Assembly: GCF_014831675.1 (NCBI RefSeq) | Contig: NZ_VJXY01000016.1 | Location: forward strand, 1-64,000 | DNA length: 64,000 nucleotides | Direction of reading: 5' to 3' | DNA from: Komarekiella delphini-convector SJRDD-AB1 | GTDB lineage: Bacteria; Cyanobacteriota; Cyanobacteriia; Cyanobacteriales; Nostocaceae | In this document: one piece after another, positions 44,794 to 55,015 of the stretch | Numbering within the stretch: the first letter of the stretch is position 1 | How the letters are laid out: each line of letters starts with the position of its first letter | Translations under genes and position numbers: made by a program | Notes under the pieces: model-generated | The model's database searches: none | The model's input: the letters and a program-made list of their open reading frames with translations, nothing else | Told to the model about the DNA's origin: nothing

Positions 44794-45678
44794 ATGGAAT
44801 TGCGACACTTGCGCTACTTTATCGCTGTTGCTGAGGAACTGCACTTTAGTAGAGCCGCAGAGCGACTGCACATTGCTCAACCTCCCTTAAGCCAGCAAAT
44901 TCAGCAACTAGAGGCTGAACTTGGTATAGAGCTGTTTCAGCGCAAAACCAAACGACAAGTGCAGTTAACGCAAGCCGGACAAGTATTTTTACAAGAGGCT
45001 TATCAGCTTTTGGCTCAATTGGAAAAGGCAATTGAGCTAACTCAACGAACTGGTAGGGGTGAGAAGGGACAATTACGAATCGGGTTTACCAGCTTGGTAA
45101 CTTACGATTTACTTCCTGTGATTTTGCGGCGGTTTCGAGAACAGTTCCCAGAAGTAGAGTTAGTGTTGCAGGAATTAACAACGGCTCACCAAGAGCAAGC
45201 ATTAAGCGATCGCCACATTCATGTAGGCTTTGCTCATCCACCTTTAGAAGACAACACACTTAATCAAGAGTGCATTCAACAAGAAGCCCTAATTGTGGCT
45301 ATGTTTGAAACTCATCCTTTGGTTAAACAAAAACGTATATCAGTGCGATCGCTCTCAAACGAAAATTTCATTATGTTCCCTCGCCATTTAGGGTCTGGAC
45401 TTTACGATCAAATAGTGAGCCTTTGCCAGCAAGGAAATTTCAGCCCTAAAGTAGCTCAAGAAGCGATCCAAATGCAGACAATCATTGGATTAGTGTCAGC
45501 AGGAATGGGGATTGCGATCGTGCCGTCTTCATTACAAAATATGCAGAGATCTGACGTGGTGTATCGCGCTTTAGAAGAAAAAACACCATTAGTAGAAACA
45601 GCTATAGTTTGGCGACAAGAGGATATGACACCTGTCCTACGTGAGTTTCTACAAGTTGTGAAAATTGTTTGTGGTTAA
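44794..45678 (+). CDS. LysR-family transcriptional regulator
   Basis: The 294-residue product starts MELRHLRYFIAVAEELHFSR with the winged HTH (AERLHIAQPPLSQQIQQLEA, ELGIELFQRKTK) and a C-terminal effector domain (RIGFTSLVTYDLLPVILRRF, VGFAHPPLEDN, GMGIAIVPSSLQ). It resembles the CatM/BenM or CynR group of inducer-responsive activators. ATG 44794 is preferred over an in-frame ATG at 44743, which adds 17 atypical residues. LysR regulators usually control a divergent gene, here the SAM methyltransferase. The ligand is unknown. Confidence 0.92.
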   Translation: MELRHLRYFIAVAEELHFSRAAERLHIAQPPLSQQIQQLEAELGIELFQRKTKRQVQLTQAGQVFLQEAYQLLAQLEKAIELTQRTGRGEKGQLRIGFTSLVTYDLLPVILRRFREQFPEVELVLQELTTAHQEQALSDRHIHVGFAHPPLEDNTLNQECIQQEALIVAMFETHPLVKQKRISVRSLSNENFIMFPRHLGSGLYDQIVSLCQQGNFSPKVAQEAIQMQTIIGLVSAGMGIAIVPSSLQNMQRSDVVYRALEEKTPLVETAIVWRQEDMTPVLREFLQVVKIVCG

Positions 45679-45899
45679 TTTCCACATGATAAATTAATCA
45701 GCTTTTTAGCTGATAGTTTGCACTCAGCTAAATATTCTATGTCCTGGCAATTTGGTTTTTTTGCTTACAAATAATATAAAAAATACTGGGCTTTTAATCA
45801 TCCGATAAACTAACCTTTAACAAAAATCTCGATTTTTTATTAACGACAAAAAATAGTTTATTAAATAATAAAAATTTTAATCTTGTTTCATAAGACTAT

Positions 45900-45929
45900 C
45901 TTAGTTTTCTCTTAACTCAAATCACTAAA
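45900..45929 (+). promoter_or_regulatory. Candidate Pho box upstream of the PhoX-like gene
   Basis: CTTAGTTT (45900-45907), CTTAACTC (45911-45918) and TCACTAAA (45922-45929) are three 8-bp repeats with 3-bp spacers, the layout of cyanobacterial PhoB/SphR boxes (CTTAACCT-like). The first two fit well, the third poorly. The site lies about 70 bp before the start of a predicted phosphatase, which supports phosphate control. AACCTTTAACAAAA at about 45812 may be a further half-site. Confidence 0.45.
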
Positions 45930-45998
45930 ATCCTTTCCATAATGGCTATCGATTAATCCGCTGTCGGTAGACTTTATTCCAAAATTGAGGAGAACTAA

Positions 45999-47255
45999 GT
46001 GACATTATCAAGGCGTCAATTTTTCACCCTAGCAGGCACGGGAACTGCTGGTGCTTTAATCTTATCCCCATTGCAGGCTTTCTACGCTAAGCGAACTTTA
46101 GCAGCCGGCCCTTATGGTTCTCTTCAATCTGATCCTCGCGGTGTTCTAGATTTGCCCGCTGGATTTTCTTATGTGAGATTGTCTGAGACGGGGCAAACAA
46201 TGACAGACGGCTACAGAGTCCCAGGTGGACACGATGGGATGGCGGCGTTTTCAGGAACTAATGGCAGTACAATTCTGATCCGTAACCACGAACTAAACCC
46301 AGCATCAAGTACCAGCGTTGGCGCACCTAGCTCTAAGAAATACGACACTCAAGGTAAAGGTGGTACAACAACTTTAGTAGTCAGTTCCACTCGCACTTTA
46401 ATCAGGCACTATGGTTCTTTAGCAGGCACTTACCGCAACTGCGCTGGTGGACGAACTCCTTGGGGATCTTGGCTCAGTTGCGAAGAAAGTTTTGAAACGG
46501 GTAATAAGAAGCATGGCTATGTATTTGAAGTACCTAGTAGTGCAACCGGATTTGTCACGCCTGTACCCCTTGTGGCAATGGGTAGATTCAATCACGAAGC
46601 AGCGGCAGTAGACCCCAACACAGGCTACGTATATATGACCGAAGACCGGGGCGATGGCTTGTTATATCGTTTCGTGCCCAACATACGGAATAACTTGAGT
46701 GCAGGAGGTACGCTATATGCTTTGAGAATTACCTCAAGACCTCAAGCAAACACCACAACTGGTTTTACAGTAGGTCAAGCCTTTGCAGTGGATTGGGTTC
46801 GGATTACTAACCCCGATCCTTCCACTGATACAGTAAGGATTACGGGCTTCAATCTAGGAGCTGCCAAGTTTTCTCGTGGCGAAGGTATATTTTATAGCAA
46901 TGGAGATATCTATTTCTCCTGTACTAATGGCGGCAGTGCTGGATTAGGTCAAATCTGGCGCTACACCCCTGCGACCGAAAGACTTCGGCTGTATATAGAA
47001 CCTAACAATTCAGGTACTCTAGATTTCCCAGATAACATTGTCGTTGCACCCAACGGTGATTTGTTCCTCTGTGAAGATGGTGGTGGAACTGACTTTATTG
47101 TGGGCGTTACGCCGACTGGCGCACTCTACAAATTTGCCCGCAATGCGTTGAACTCAAACGAGTTGACTGGGGTTTGTTTCTCAGCAGATGGACGAATCAT
47201 GTTTGTGAATATGCAGACACCTGGAATTACCTTTGCTATATCTGGCCCTTGGTAA
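45999..47255 (+). CDS. PhoX-like (DUF839) phosphatase, Tat-exported
   Basis: The 418-residue product has a twin-arginine signal (MTLSRRQFFTLAGTGTAGAL) and then the DUF839/PhoX beta-propeller. Seen: CAGGRTPWGSWLSCEESFET, with the Cys and Glu residues that bind Fe/Ca in PhoX, FNHEAAAVDPNTGYVYMTED, GEGIFYSNGDIYFSCTNGGS and PDNIVVAPNGDLFLCEDGGG. PhoX enzymes hydrolyse phosphomonoesters in the periplasm or outside the cell. Start is GTG 45999, with GAGGAGA (45988-45994) as Shine-Dalgarno. A possible Pho box sits upstream. Some DUF839 proteins lack proven phosphatase activity. Confidence 0.88.
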   Translation: MTLSRRQFFTLAGTGTAGALILSPLQAFYAKRTLAAGPYGSLQSDPRGVLDLPAGFSYVRLSETGQTMTDGYRVPGGHDGMAAFSGTNGSTILIRNHELNPASSTSVGAPSSKKYDTQGKGGTTTLVVSSTRTLIRHYGSLAGTYRNCAGGRTPWGSWLSCEESFETGNKKHGYVFEVPSSATGFVTPVPLVAMGRFNHEAAAVDPNTGYVYMTEDRGDGLLYRFVPNIRNNLSAGGTLYALRITSRPQANTTTGFTVGQAFAVDWVRITNPDPSTDTVRITGFNLGAAKFSRGEGIFYSNGDIYFSCTNGGSAGLGQIWRYTPATERLRLYIEPNNSGTLDFPDNIVVAPNGDLFLCEDGGGTDFIVGVTPTGALYKFARNALNSNELTGVCFSADGRIMFVNMQTPGITFAISGPW

Positions 47256-47510
47256 GGTTTAGGGATTATTTTATTTCCATAGAGTGAGTACTACACCCTA
47301 TGTAACTCTATCTGGCTGATATCACGTTCAGGCGATCGCTCGTAACTTTGCAGTTTATTAAAAAGAGCGATCGCCCGTGATGAATGTAAAGAAATATTTC
47401 TGTTTCTTATGAGAGCGTTACTCAGTTAAAAAAAGTTTCGCTAGGTTGTCAATATATTACTCAAATGGAAAAACTTTATTCAAGCACCGCTATAAATTGG
47501 AATTTAACCT

Positions 47511-47927
47511 GTGTCTGCTAAAGATGCTTTTCATACAGTTGTCAAAACAGCGCTTGAGAAAGAAGGGTGGTTAATCACTCATGATCCTTATGCTCTGCAA
47601 GCGGGAACCCTTGAGCTATATATTGATTTAGGAGCAGAAAAAGTTATTGCCGCCGAAAAACAAGGGCAAAAAATAGCTGTTGAAATTAAAAGTTTTCTGA
47701 GTCCTTCCAAAATAACAGAACTTTATGCTGCATTAGGACAATTTATTATTTATCGAATTGTTTTACAAGAGCAAGAATCCAATCGCACTTTATATTTAGC
47801 AGTTCCTAGTACTATTTACAATGAGTTTTTTATACTTCCCTTTATTCAATCTGTAATTAAAAGTAATCAACTATATTTACTAATTTATAATGTTGAACAG
47901 GAGGCAATTGCACAATGGCAAAACTAG
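47511..47927 (+). CDS. xisH: XisH-family protein (fdxN-element excision controlling factor type)
   Basis: The 138-residue product is XisH-like. Seen: MSAKDAFHTVVKTALEKEGW, LITHDPYALQAGTLELYIDL, GAEKVIAAEKQGQKIAVEIK, then ELYAALGQFIIYRIVLQEQ and a Cys-poor C-terminus. The AVEIKSF strand with upstream acidic residues suggests a PD-(D/E)XK-like fold. In Anabaena, XisH and XisI assist excision of the fdxN element in heterocysts. Many cyanobacteria carry multiple copies unlinked to such elements, and no fdxN element is seen here. Start is GTG 47511. Confidence 0.9.
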   Translation: MSAKDAFHTVVKTALEKEGWLITHDPYALQAGTLELYIDLGAEKVIAAEKQGQKIAVEIKSFLSPSKITELYAALGQFIIYRIVLQEQESNRTLYLAVPSTIYNEFFILPFIQSVIKSNQLYLLIYNVEQEAIAQWQN

Positions 47928-48247
47928 ACGAATATCGACAACATATTAAGAACTTGCTTCAACAACACGCCAATACTGTTTGGGATAATCGCATTCAAGC
48001 TCAGACTATTTTTGATACAGAACATGATCATTATCAATTAGTTTATGTAGGTTGGCGTAATCAAAACCGCATCTATGGGCCTGTTCTGCATCTAGATATT
48101 ATTGACGAGAAAATCTGGATTCAGCAAGATGGGACAGAGGTAGGAATTGCTAATGAGTTAGTTGATTTAGGTGTGCCAAAAGACGATATTGTTTTAGGTT
48201 TTCAATTACCATCTATACGTAAATATACAGATTTTGCTGTTAGTTAA
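47915..48247 (+). CDS. xisI: XisI-family protein
   Basis: The 110-residue product matches XisI. Seen: MAKLDEYRQHIKNLLQQHAN, HDHYQLVYVGWRNQNRIYGP, LHLDIIDEKIWIQQDGTEVG, IANELVDLGVPKDDIVLGFQ and LPSIRKYTDFAVS. The gene overlaps the xisH 3' end by 13 bp. XisI always occurs with XisH, suggesting the two proteins work together. Its tail overlaps the convergent retropepsin-like gene by 8 bp. Confidence 0.93.
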   Translation: MAKLDEYRQHIKNLLQQHANTVWDNRIQAQTIFDTEHDHYQLVYVGWRNQNRIYGPVLHLDIIDEKIWIQQDGTEVGIANELVDLGVPKDDIVLGFQLPSIRKYTDFAVS

Positions 48248-48902
48248 TTGAATTTATTAAAAAAAAGCGATCGCATATTAGATTTTCACGCCATGTAAAA
48301 ATAATTTGCTCATCTGCCTGTCTCAACTCAATATTAAATTTATCAAATACAACTTCTCTTCCTAGTAGTAATTGTTGTCCACCTGTATTAGTTTGTAACC
48401 ATGCTACAGGAGCAATCAAACCATACCCGTCAATTGTCATTTCAACATTGCGTAAAACATACTCAACTCTTCCGCCAATAGTTTCTGCTAACAACGTTGA
48501 TTCTGCATCAGCCAAAGCATAACCTAAATCTTGCCCAACTTTTAATGAAATTAAACTTAGTTCAGCACCAGAGTCTACTAACATTGTTGTAGAAATTTCT
48601 ATATCTCTATGCTTCAGTTTTACATAATAATTTGGCTGCCAGTCATGACGGGCAACTGTACGAAACCGAATTGGTAAAATCTCGATAGAAGCAGTACGGC
48701 GAGGAACTAAGTAAATTGCAAATACCTGCCCTGAAGCATTTGCTAATTCTAAAACTTCACGCAAGTTTTCACTGTGAGCGATTAAGCCACTGGCATTGTA
48801 AGCAATATATTGATTTTTATATAAATCTAATAACATTTGGCGATTCTGGTTCAGCCACTTCAGCATTTGCTGACTTTCCTGTGCAGAAGGTGTTGTATTC
48901 AT
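48240..48902 (-). CDS. Retropepsin-like aspartyl protease with N-terminal DUF5678-like segment
   Basis: The 220-residue product has two parts. Residues about 10-66 (LKWLNQNRQMLLDLYKNQYI, AYNASGLIAHSENLREVLEL) resemble the small DUF5678 domain of cyanobacteria. Residues about 85-200 form a retropepsin-like fold with the active-site motif TTMLVDSGAELSLISLKVGQ (DSGA, the usual DTGA/DSGA) and the C-terminal GGQQLLLGREVVFDKFNIEL. One such domain makes half an aspartic protease, so a dimer is expected. The substrate is unknown. Confidence 0.8.
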   Translation of the reverse strand: MNTTPSAQESQQMLKWLNQNRQMLLDLYKNQYIAYNASGLIAHSENLREVLELANASGQVFAIYLVPRRTASIEILPIRFRTVARHDWQPNYYVKLKHRDIEISTTMLVDSGAELSLISLKVGQDLGYALADAESTLLAETIGGRVEYVLRNVEMTIDGYGLIAPVAWLQTNTGGQQLLLGREVVFDKFNIELRQADEQIIFTWRENLICDRFFLINSIN

Positions 48903-49041
48903 AAATTTTTATGCTGATAAATTAATTAGCTAAAGAATCTTTTTATTTCTTATTTTAGCTAATATGTGCGATCGCTCTCTTTCTCCTCTGGATTTTCTTT
49001 TTCTACATTCTCTAAAGCTTTAAGCAGATGTTTTTGTTAGT

Positions 49042-49224
49042 TTATGATTTCAGAAGATAGGTAGTTTCATCTTCTTCATTTAGTGGTTCAACTAGTACGA
49101 TAACTTCTACAACAGTTCCTTCTGGTAGTTCTGTTGCAGATAGTTCAATCTTGCCATTTTTTCCGACAATAGCCTTTTGTTTCATTCCACTAAGCATACT
49201 TTTTGCTCCCATCTCTATCCCCAT
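49042..49224 (-). CDS. Small AbrB/VapB-like antitoxin candidate, no toxin beside it
   Basis: The 60-residue product (shorter if ATG 49185 or 49197 is used) contains KAIVGKNGKIELSATELPEG and TVVEVIVLVEPLNEEDE. This matches the short beta-strand-rich cyanobacterial antitoxin-like proteins with a conserved GKIEL..LPEGT core. No PIN-domain or other toxin gene lies next to it: 48903-49041 is gene-free and the following gene on the other side is a 426-aa unknown. Probably a solitary antitoxin remnant. Confidence 0.55.
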   Translation of the reverse strand: MGIEMGAKSMLSGMKQKAIVGKNGKIELSATELPEGTVVEVIVLVEPLNEEDETTYLLKS

Positions 49225-49450
49225 ATTGTAACTTTATCTGATTTAGATGAGATTTGAGCGATCGCTCTCTTTATTCTCTGCGTTCTCTGCGCCTCTGCGG
49301 TTCGTTTAAAAAGAGCGATCGCTAGTTTATTAGAAAAACTAGAATCCCAATTGGGAATACTAAGTAAAGCGCTGATATTTGCTACATACAGATAAAGTGG
49401 CTTATTGCCATACATAGCGCTGCTGACAATTTAGCAACTAGGAGAAGATT

Positions 49451-50731
49451 ATGAGTTTACCAGTGACAGTAACCTTTATGCTTACCGATTGGATTGCAAA
49501 AGGTTTGGCAGATGGAACTTTTGAACGAGTTGGGGGTGTAATTCGAGATGTAGCCACAAAACAAGTCGTCAGTTGGTTACGGGAGAAGGAATCAAATAAT
49601 AATGAAATGCCAAACTCAACTCCTTCTCCTAACAATTTACTCAACCTTATTTTCTCTTGGGCAAATCTCACTGCTTCAGGAGCTAATGCAGCGGTTACAG
49701 GAAAAGGATTAGCTAATGTTAACGGGCGACTGAATGGAATTGAAAATCAATTAGTGCAACTTGAGCAAAGTCTGCAACTAACTCAGGGAATTTTACAGGT
49801 AACTACTGCTACTAGCGTACTTAATCTTGGTGTATCGGTAATGGGGTTTGCTGTAATTGCACAGCGCCTTAAAGAGTTAGAACAACAGCTACAAAAAGCA
49901 CAAGAAATATTAAATCAGATTAACCGCAAAATTGACCTTAGTTTATATGCTAATTTTCGTGCTGCAATCGAATTAGCTGTTAACGCCTTTACGATGAACA
50001 AAACTGAAAATCGTAGAAGCAGCGCCCTACAAGCTATTAACCGCTTCTTAGAAGCAGAACATATTTACACTGAATATACTGATATCGAAATTGAGCAAAA
50101 AAGCCAAATTGCTGATAAATATCTGCTCACTTTATCTTTAGCATACCTAGCTGAAGCACGTTGTTATTTAGAATTAGAGGAACACGATACAGCATTTCGC
50201 CGCTTCCAAGAAGGTTCAAAAGTCATCCGTTCTCGGATTCAGAAATATGTTGAGCTTCTGCTAACTTCTAACCCAGCAGTATACTTACAGCCTCAGTTCG
50301 GAAGTCACATTGATTTGCGTAGATTAACCCGAATTTACCAATGGCTCGACCCAATGTTAGATGAAAATGCAGTCTTTGATATGCAACGTATGAATCTATT
50401 TATGTTGGCTCAAGATCCTAATAAATGGGTAGAATCGATACCAGCAGCAATTTGGGATTCCAAGGTAGATTGGGTAGGCAAAGCATTTTGGGATGACCCT
50501 AAACCGCAAATTTACGCGCGTCTTCCTAAAACTTTGGAAGTAGTAGAATCAATGATTGAAACCAATCGCCGCTTTGAATCTTACCAAACAGAAGTACAAG
50601 CAATATCCCAACTAGGAATCAGCTTTCATGACTGGCTTAAATTAACCCCATCTACAGAAATTAAACCAGACGATGCAGAATTGATGTACATCATTCCCTC
50701 TCAGCCTTTAAACTTGCAAATATCCAGTTGA
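49451..50731 (+). CDS. Hypothetical 426-aa coiled-coil protein, family not recognised
   Basis: The product begins MSLPVTVTFMLTDWIAKGLA and has a Ser/Asn-rich linker (about residues 50-62). It then has a long amphipathic coiled-coil region (LNGIENQLVQLEQSLQLTQG; RLKELEQQLQKAQEILNQIN) around a hydrophobic stretch (VLNLGVSVMGFAVIAQRL, about 125-142) that could insert into a membrane. The C-terminal half is helical and TPR-like (LSLAYLAEARCYLELEEHDT; FRRFQEGSKVIRSRIQKYVE). I recognise no family. It is flanked by antitoxin-like genes and XisH/I, an accessory neighbourhood. AGGAGAAG lies 8-9 bp before ATG 49451. Confidence 0.75.
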   Translation: MSLPVTVTFMLTDWIAKGLADGTFERVGGVIRDVATKQVVSWLREKESNNNEMPNSTPSPNNLLNLIFSWANLTASGANAAVTGKGLANVNGRLNGIENQLVQLEQSLQLTQGILQVTTATSVLNLGVSVMGFAVIAQRLKELEQQLQKAQEILNQINRKIDLSLYANFRAAIELAVNAFTMNKTENRRSSALQAINRFLEAEHIYTEYTDIEIEQKSQIADKYLLTLSLAYLAEARCYLELEEHDTAFRRFQEGSKVIRSRIQKYVELLLTSNPAVYLQPQFGSHIDLRRLTRIYQWLDPMLDENAVFDMQRMNLFMLAQDPNKWVESIPAAIWDSKVDWVGKAFWDDPKPQIYARLPKTLEVVESMIETNRRFESYQTEVQAISQLGISFHDWLKLTPSTEIKPDDAELMYIIPSQPLNLQISS

Positions 50732-50779
50732 AACTTAATTTTCTCCGCATCCTCTGCGGCTTGGCGGTTTGTAAAAAAA

Positions 50780-50799
50780 GGCGAACTTGTTTGTTCGCC
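50780..50799 (-). terminator. Terminator hairpin GGCGAAC/GTTCGCC after the AbrB gene
   Basis: GGCGAAC (50780-50786) and GTTCGCC (50793-50799) form a perfect 7-bp stem, followed on the minus strand by CTTTTTTTAC. It abuts the AbrB stop at 50801 and serves minus-strand transcripts. It is part of the CTCTGCGGCTTGGCGGTT repeat family (50738-50770), so the terminator is carried by a dispersed repeat. Confidence 0.75.
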
Positions 50800-50800
50800 T

Positions 50801-51064
50801 CTATCCCAATTTTCTCTCTTCCTCAGCGTTCTCTTGGTGAATTGCGTTATCCATATCCTCAATAGTTTTGGCTTTTCCTTGATATTTTAAACAGCCTGCT
50901 ACATCATCTAATTTAGTTTCTGCAAAAGGTTTCTTAGGCTTTAATAAAATTCCATCACCCAGATCAATAATAATAAATTCTTGACCTACTTCCCATTGAT
51001 GAGCTTCTCGCAAAGATTGGGGAATAATTACTTGTCCTTGAGGAGACAATTTTGTAATGTCCAT
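50801..51064 (-). CDS. AbrB/SpoVT-family antitoxin (orphan)
   Basis: The 87-residue product has the swapped-hairpin AbrB domain MDITKLSPQGQVIIPQSLRE, AHQWEVGQEFIIIDLGDGIL and LKPKKPFAETKLDDVAG. A C-terminal tail follows (CLKYQGKAKTIEDMDNAIHQ), typical of VapB-like antitoxins paired with PIN toxins. ATG 51064 is the start; an in-frame ATG at 51100 adds 12 hydrophobic residues and is unlikely. No PIN toxin is downstream on the minus strand, where the terminator follows at once. So it is an orphan regulator or a relic of a TA pair. Confidence 0.85.
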   Translation of the reverse strand: MDITKLSPQGQVIIPQSLREAHQWEVGQEFIIIDLGDGILLKPKKPFAETKLDDVAGCLKYQGKAKTIEDMDNAIHQENAEEERKLG

Positions 51065-51169
51065 TAAGGTAAGAAGTAAAAAACTAAGACTAATATACAA
51101 ATTTTAGCATTTTGAATTATTCCAAATTCTCCTCTGCGTTCTCTGCGCCTCTGCGGTTCGTAAAAAAAA

Positions 51170-51187
51170 GGCGAACCAAAGTTCGCC
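51170..51187 (-). terminator. Terminator hairpin downstream of chlN
   Basis: GGCGAAC (51170-51176) and GTTCGCC (51181-51187) form a perfect 7-bp stem with a 4-nt loop. On the minus strand they are followed by a run of eight T. It lies about 40 bp after the chlN stop (51228) and has the same arms as the terminator at 50780, preceded by the same CTCTGCGCCTCTGCGGTTCG repeat. Confidence 0.8.
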
Positions 51188-51227
51188 CCTAATATGATGT
51201 TATGATGTTGCTCGATTAAACCCAAAT

Positions 51228-52688
<1,461 letters not shown>

Positions 52689-52750
52689 TTATGAGTTTTT
52701 ACTAACTCCTAACTAAATTTTTCCCCTAAATTCAACAGGAACGGCAATAA

Positions 52751-53545
52751 TTAAGCGTTGGGGAAGAGACGGGCAATTTCTGATTCATCAAAAACGCCAG
52801 CTGGCAGTTCTTCCCCTAATAAATCGTTATTCTCTTCACTCTTTTGCAGTAGTGCTGTCTCATCACCCCAGACATCTGACAACACGTCTCTAAACGCATT
52901 CTCGTCTATTGGATTGAGATCCTCAAGTGTCTGGTCGTCATCCAGCTTTACTTCTGTTGCAGTTGCAGTATCGAAGGTAATACCCCCAAACTCATCTGCT
53001 TCTAAGCTTGCTATCTGGCCAGACTTGTCTTCTGAATTGTGTCCGTTGGATAAAGAAATATCGCTAAGCCCATTTTGGGTTTCCTTCGACTCGCTTATCC
53101 CTAAGCTTTGATGAGCAGAATCCACCGCCATGAACCCTTGAGCTACCGCTAACGACTCAAAGCCATTTGTATGAGGATGTGCCAAGGTTTCGTCTTCAGG
53201 GCTGTCACCCATAATAATCGCTGAATAATCTTGGTATTTCTCTGGTTCTGCTTTGGGAAGGATACGATGGCCAAGAGCGATATCTGGGTCAAAATGCAAA
53301 TCCAGCACCTCAATTAGGGTATCAGCGTCAGGATTGAGTTTGGCAAAAGGCAGCATTAACTGGGCTAACTTGGGTTCTAGCGCGTTAACAACTCCCAGGA
53401 TGAGGTAAGAAGGTGGTCGCTTCCCTCCATCAGGGGTGTACACTGATTCAACTTCCATGTGCAGGGTAATCCAGTCACGATTTGCCTGGAAAAATTGTAA
53501 CCACTTTTGCTTTATTGAATCTGTAAAACTGTGAAAGAAAGCCAT
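52751..53545 (-). CDS. DUF5331 domain protein encoded between chlL and chlN
   Basis: The 264-residue acidic protein has a conserved N-terminal domain (MAFFHSFTDSIKQKWLQFFQ, ANRDWITLHMEVESVYTPDG, PPSYLILGVVNALEPKLAQL). A long Ser/Asp/Glu-rich C-terminal half (GISESKETQNGLSDISLSNG) looks disordered. This family occurs next to chlL in filamentous cyanobacteria; its role is unknown. ATG 53545 is preferred because GGGGGA sits about 8 nt before it, although ATG 53560 is possible. Its stop is 120 bp before the chlN start. Confidence 0.8.
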   Translation of the reverse strand: MAFFHSFTDSIKQKWLQFFQANRDWITLHMEVESVYTPDGGKRPPSYLILGVVNALEPKLAQLMLPFAKLNPDADTLIEVLDLHFDPDIALGHRILPKAEPEKYQDYSAIIMGDSPEDETLAHPHTNGFESLAVAQGFMAVDSAHQSLGISESKETQNGLSDISLSNGHNSEDKSGQIASLEADEFGGITFDTATATEVKLDDDQTLEDLNPIDENAFRDVLSDVWGDETALLQKSEENNDLLGEELPAGVFDESEIARLFPNA

Positions 53546-53577
53546 ATTATTGTCCCCCATCCTGAGAGCTTGGTGAT

Positions 53578-54444
53578 TTATACAATCATCAAGTCTAGTT
53601 CCTCTTCTGAATTAGGAACCTGGGGTTTACCCGGATTTAGATAAAAATCGGACAACAAAGAGAACAATTCGCGGTCTGGGGCATCGTTAGGCACAACACC
53701 TTCGGGACGCGCCAAAATTTGGTCGGCGATATTGAGATAGTAGTCGCAAACGTAGTTCAGAGAAGGATCAGACTCAGCCATCTCAAACAAAGTCTTACCT
53801 TTCACACGAGAAACGCGAATATCTTCAATCAAAGGTAAAACTTCCAGAACTGGCATTGGCACGGCTTCTATATACTTTTCGATCAAGTCGCGCTTGGAGG
53901 TGCGGTTGCCAATTAAGCCAGCTAGACGCAGTGGGTGAGTCCGGGCTTTCTCGCGTACTGAAGCCGCAATGCGATTAGCAGCAAACAAAGCATCAAAGCC
54001 GTTGTCGGTAACAATCAAGCAGTAATCTGCATAGTTGAGTGGTGCAGCAAATCCGCCACAAACTACATCACCCAGAACGTCAAACAGGATTACGTCGTAC
54101 TCATCAAAGGCGTTGAGTTCTTTAAGTAATTTCACGGTTTCGCCGACCACGTAGCCACCGCATCCAGCACCCGCGGGTGGCCCCCCTGCTTCAACGCAAT
54201 CAACACCACCGTAGCCTTTGTAAATTACATCTTCCGGCCAGACATCTTCGTAGTGGTAGTCTTTTTCTTGGAGGGTGTCGATAATTGTCGGAATCAAAAA
54301 CCCAGTAAGGGTGAAGGTGCTGTCATGTTTGGGGTCGCAGCCAATTTGCAACACTTTCTTGCCGCGTTTGGCTAGGGCGACGGATATATTACAGCTAGTT
54401 GTGGATTTACCAATACCACCTTTTCCGTAAACTGCTAGTTTCAC
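53578..54444 (-). CDS. chlL: Light-independent protochlorophyllide reductase iron-sulfur ATP-binding protein (GTG start)
   Basis: The 288-residue ChlL is the NifH-like reductase that passes electrons to ChlN-ChlB in the dark. The P-loop is [19 protein letters not shown] at residues about 6-24. Cysteines bridging the dimer's 4Fe-4S cluster lie in [13 protein letters not shown] and [23 protein letters not shown] 54444 gives the N-terminus [14 protein letters not shown] expected for the family and has GAGG 9 nt upstream. A TTG ten codons earlier lacks such a site. Confidence 0.95.
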   Translation of the reverse strand: MKLAVYGKGGIGKSTTSCNISVALAKRGKKVLQIGCDPKHDSTFTLTGFLIPTIIDTLQEKDYHYEDVWPEDVIYKGYGGVDCVEAGGPPAGAGCGGYVVGETVKLLKELNAFDEYDVILFDVLGDVVCGGFAAPLNYADYCLIVTDNGFDALFAANRIAASVREKARTHPLRLAGLIGNRTSKRDLIEKYIEAVPMPVLEVLPLIEDIRVSRVKGKTLFEMAESDPSLNYVCDYYLNIADQILARPEGVVPNDAPDRELFSLLSDFYLNPGKPQVPNSEEELDLMIV

Positions 54445-55015
54445 TGTAGTTTGCCTCTTATAGTTTCTTGTCAAACTCGTGGTTCAAACATTTGCCTTCG
54501 CCTAGCCTTAGATGGCGATGCGTCAGGTCTGGTGAGTGTCATTATTGTCCAAATTACAGGGAAAATAAAGTAGCTCTTAAGATGTAAAGCTGTCTTATCT
54601 GGTGAATTGTAGCTTAATCAGGTGTTATTAGATTTAGAACATCCTTAAAAAGATACATAGCTTTAAAAACAGACAATTAAAAGTTTTTATTATTTGTTTT
54701 TATAAAAAAAGTTACAAAATACAAAAACTCTGTAGTTAGCTTTTTTGAATGGTTTTCATAGAATTAACTGATTGTTATACATGGTGATTTCAGCAAATTA
54801 GGGCATGGAAGTCAAGACGAAGAGAGTTATACGTATATCTATGCTGAAAATACTGCTGCCATTTCCCATAGCAGGTAAATTGGCAGGTTTAAGTTAGCTG
54901 CTAAGATCATTTAATTGCTGATTGTGAGCTAGCGATCGCAAATTTGTAAACAATGATTAAATTACAAAATATTGTCTATATTTATTACAATCTTTGGGCT
55001 GCGTCACTTCAGCAA
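54445..55015 (-). promoter_or_regulatory. 571-bp upstream region of chlL
   Basis: No gene is seen. This minus-strand leader region is A/T-rich and should hold the chlL promoter. TTTGTAAACAATGATTAAATT and AGGTAAATTGGCAGGTTTAAG are notable words but no consensus site is convincing. Only one HIP1-like GCGATCGC lies at about 54932. Confidence 0.4.

Noticed and set aside
47256-47510. fdxN element end or attachment site near xisH
   Set aside because: No recombination-type direct repeat or xisF/xisA gene is seen; only HIP1-containing spacer.
49215-49415. 66-aa minus-strand open frame
   Set aside because: Half of it is the CTCTGCGCCTCTGCGG dispersed repeat; no ribosome-binding site or family.
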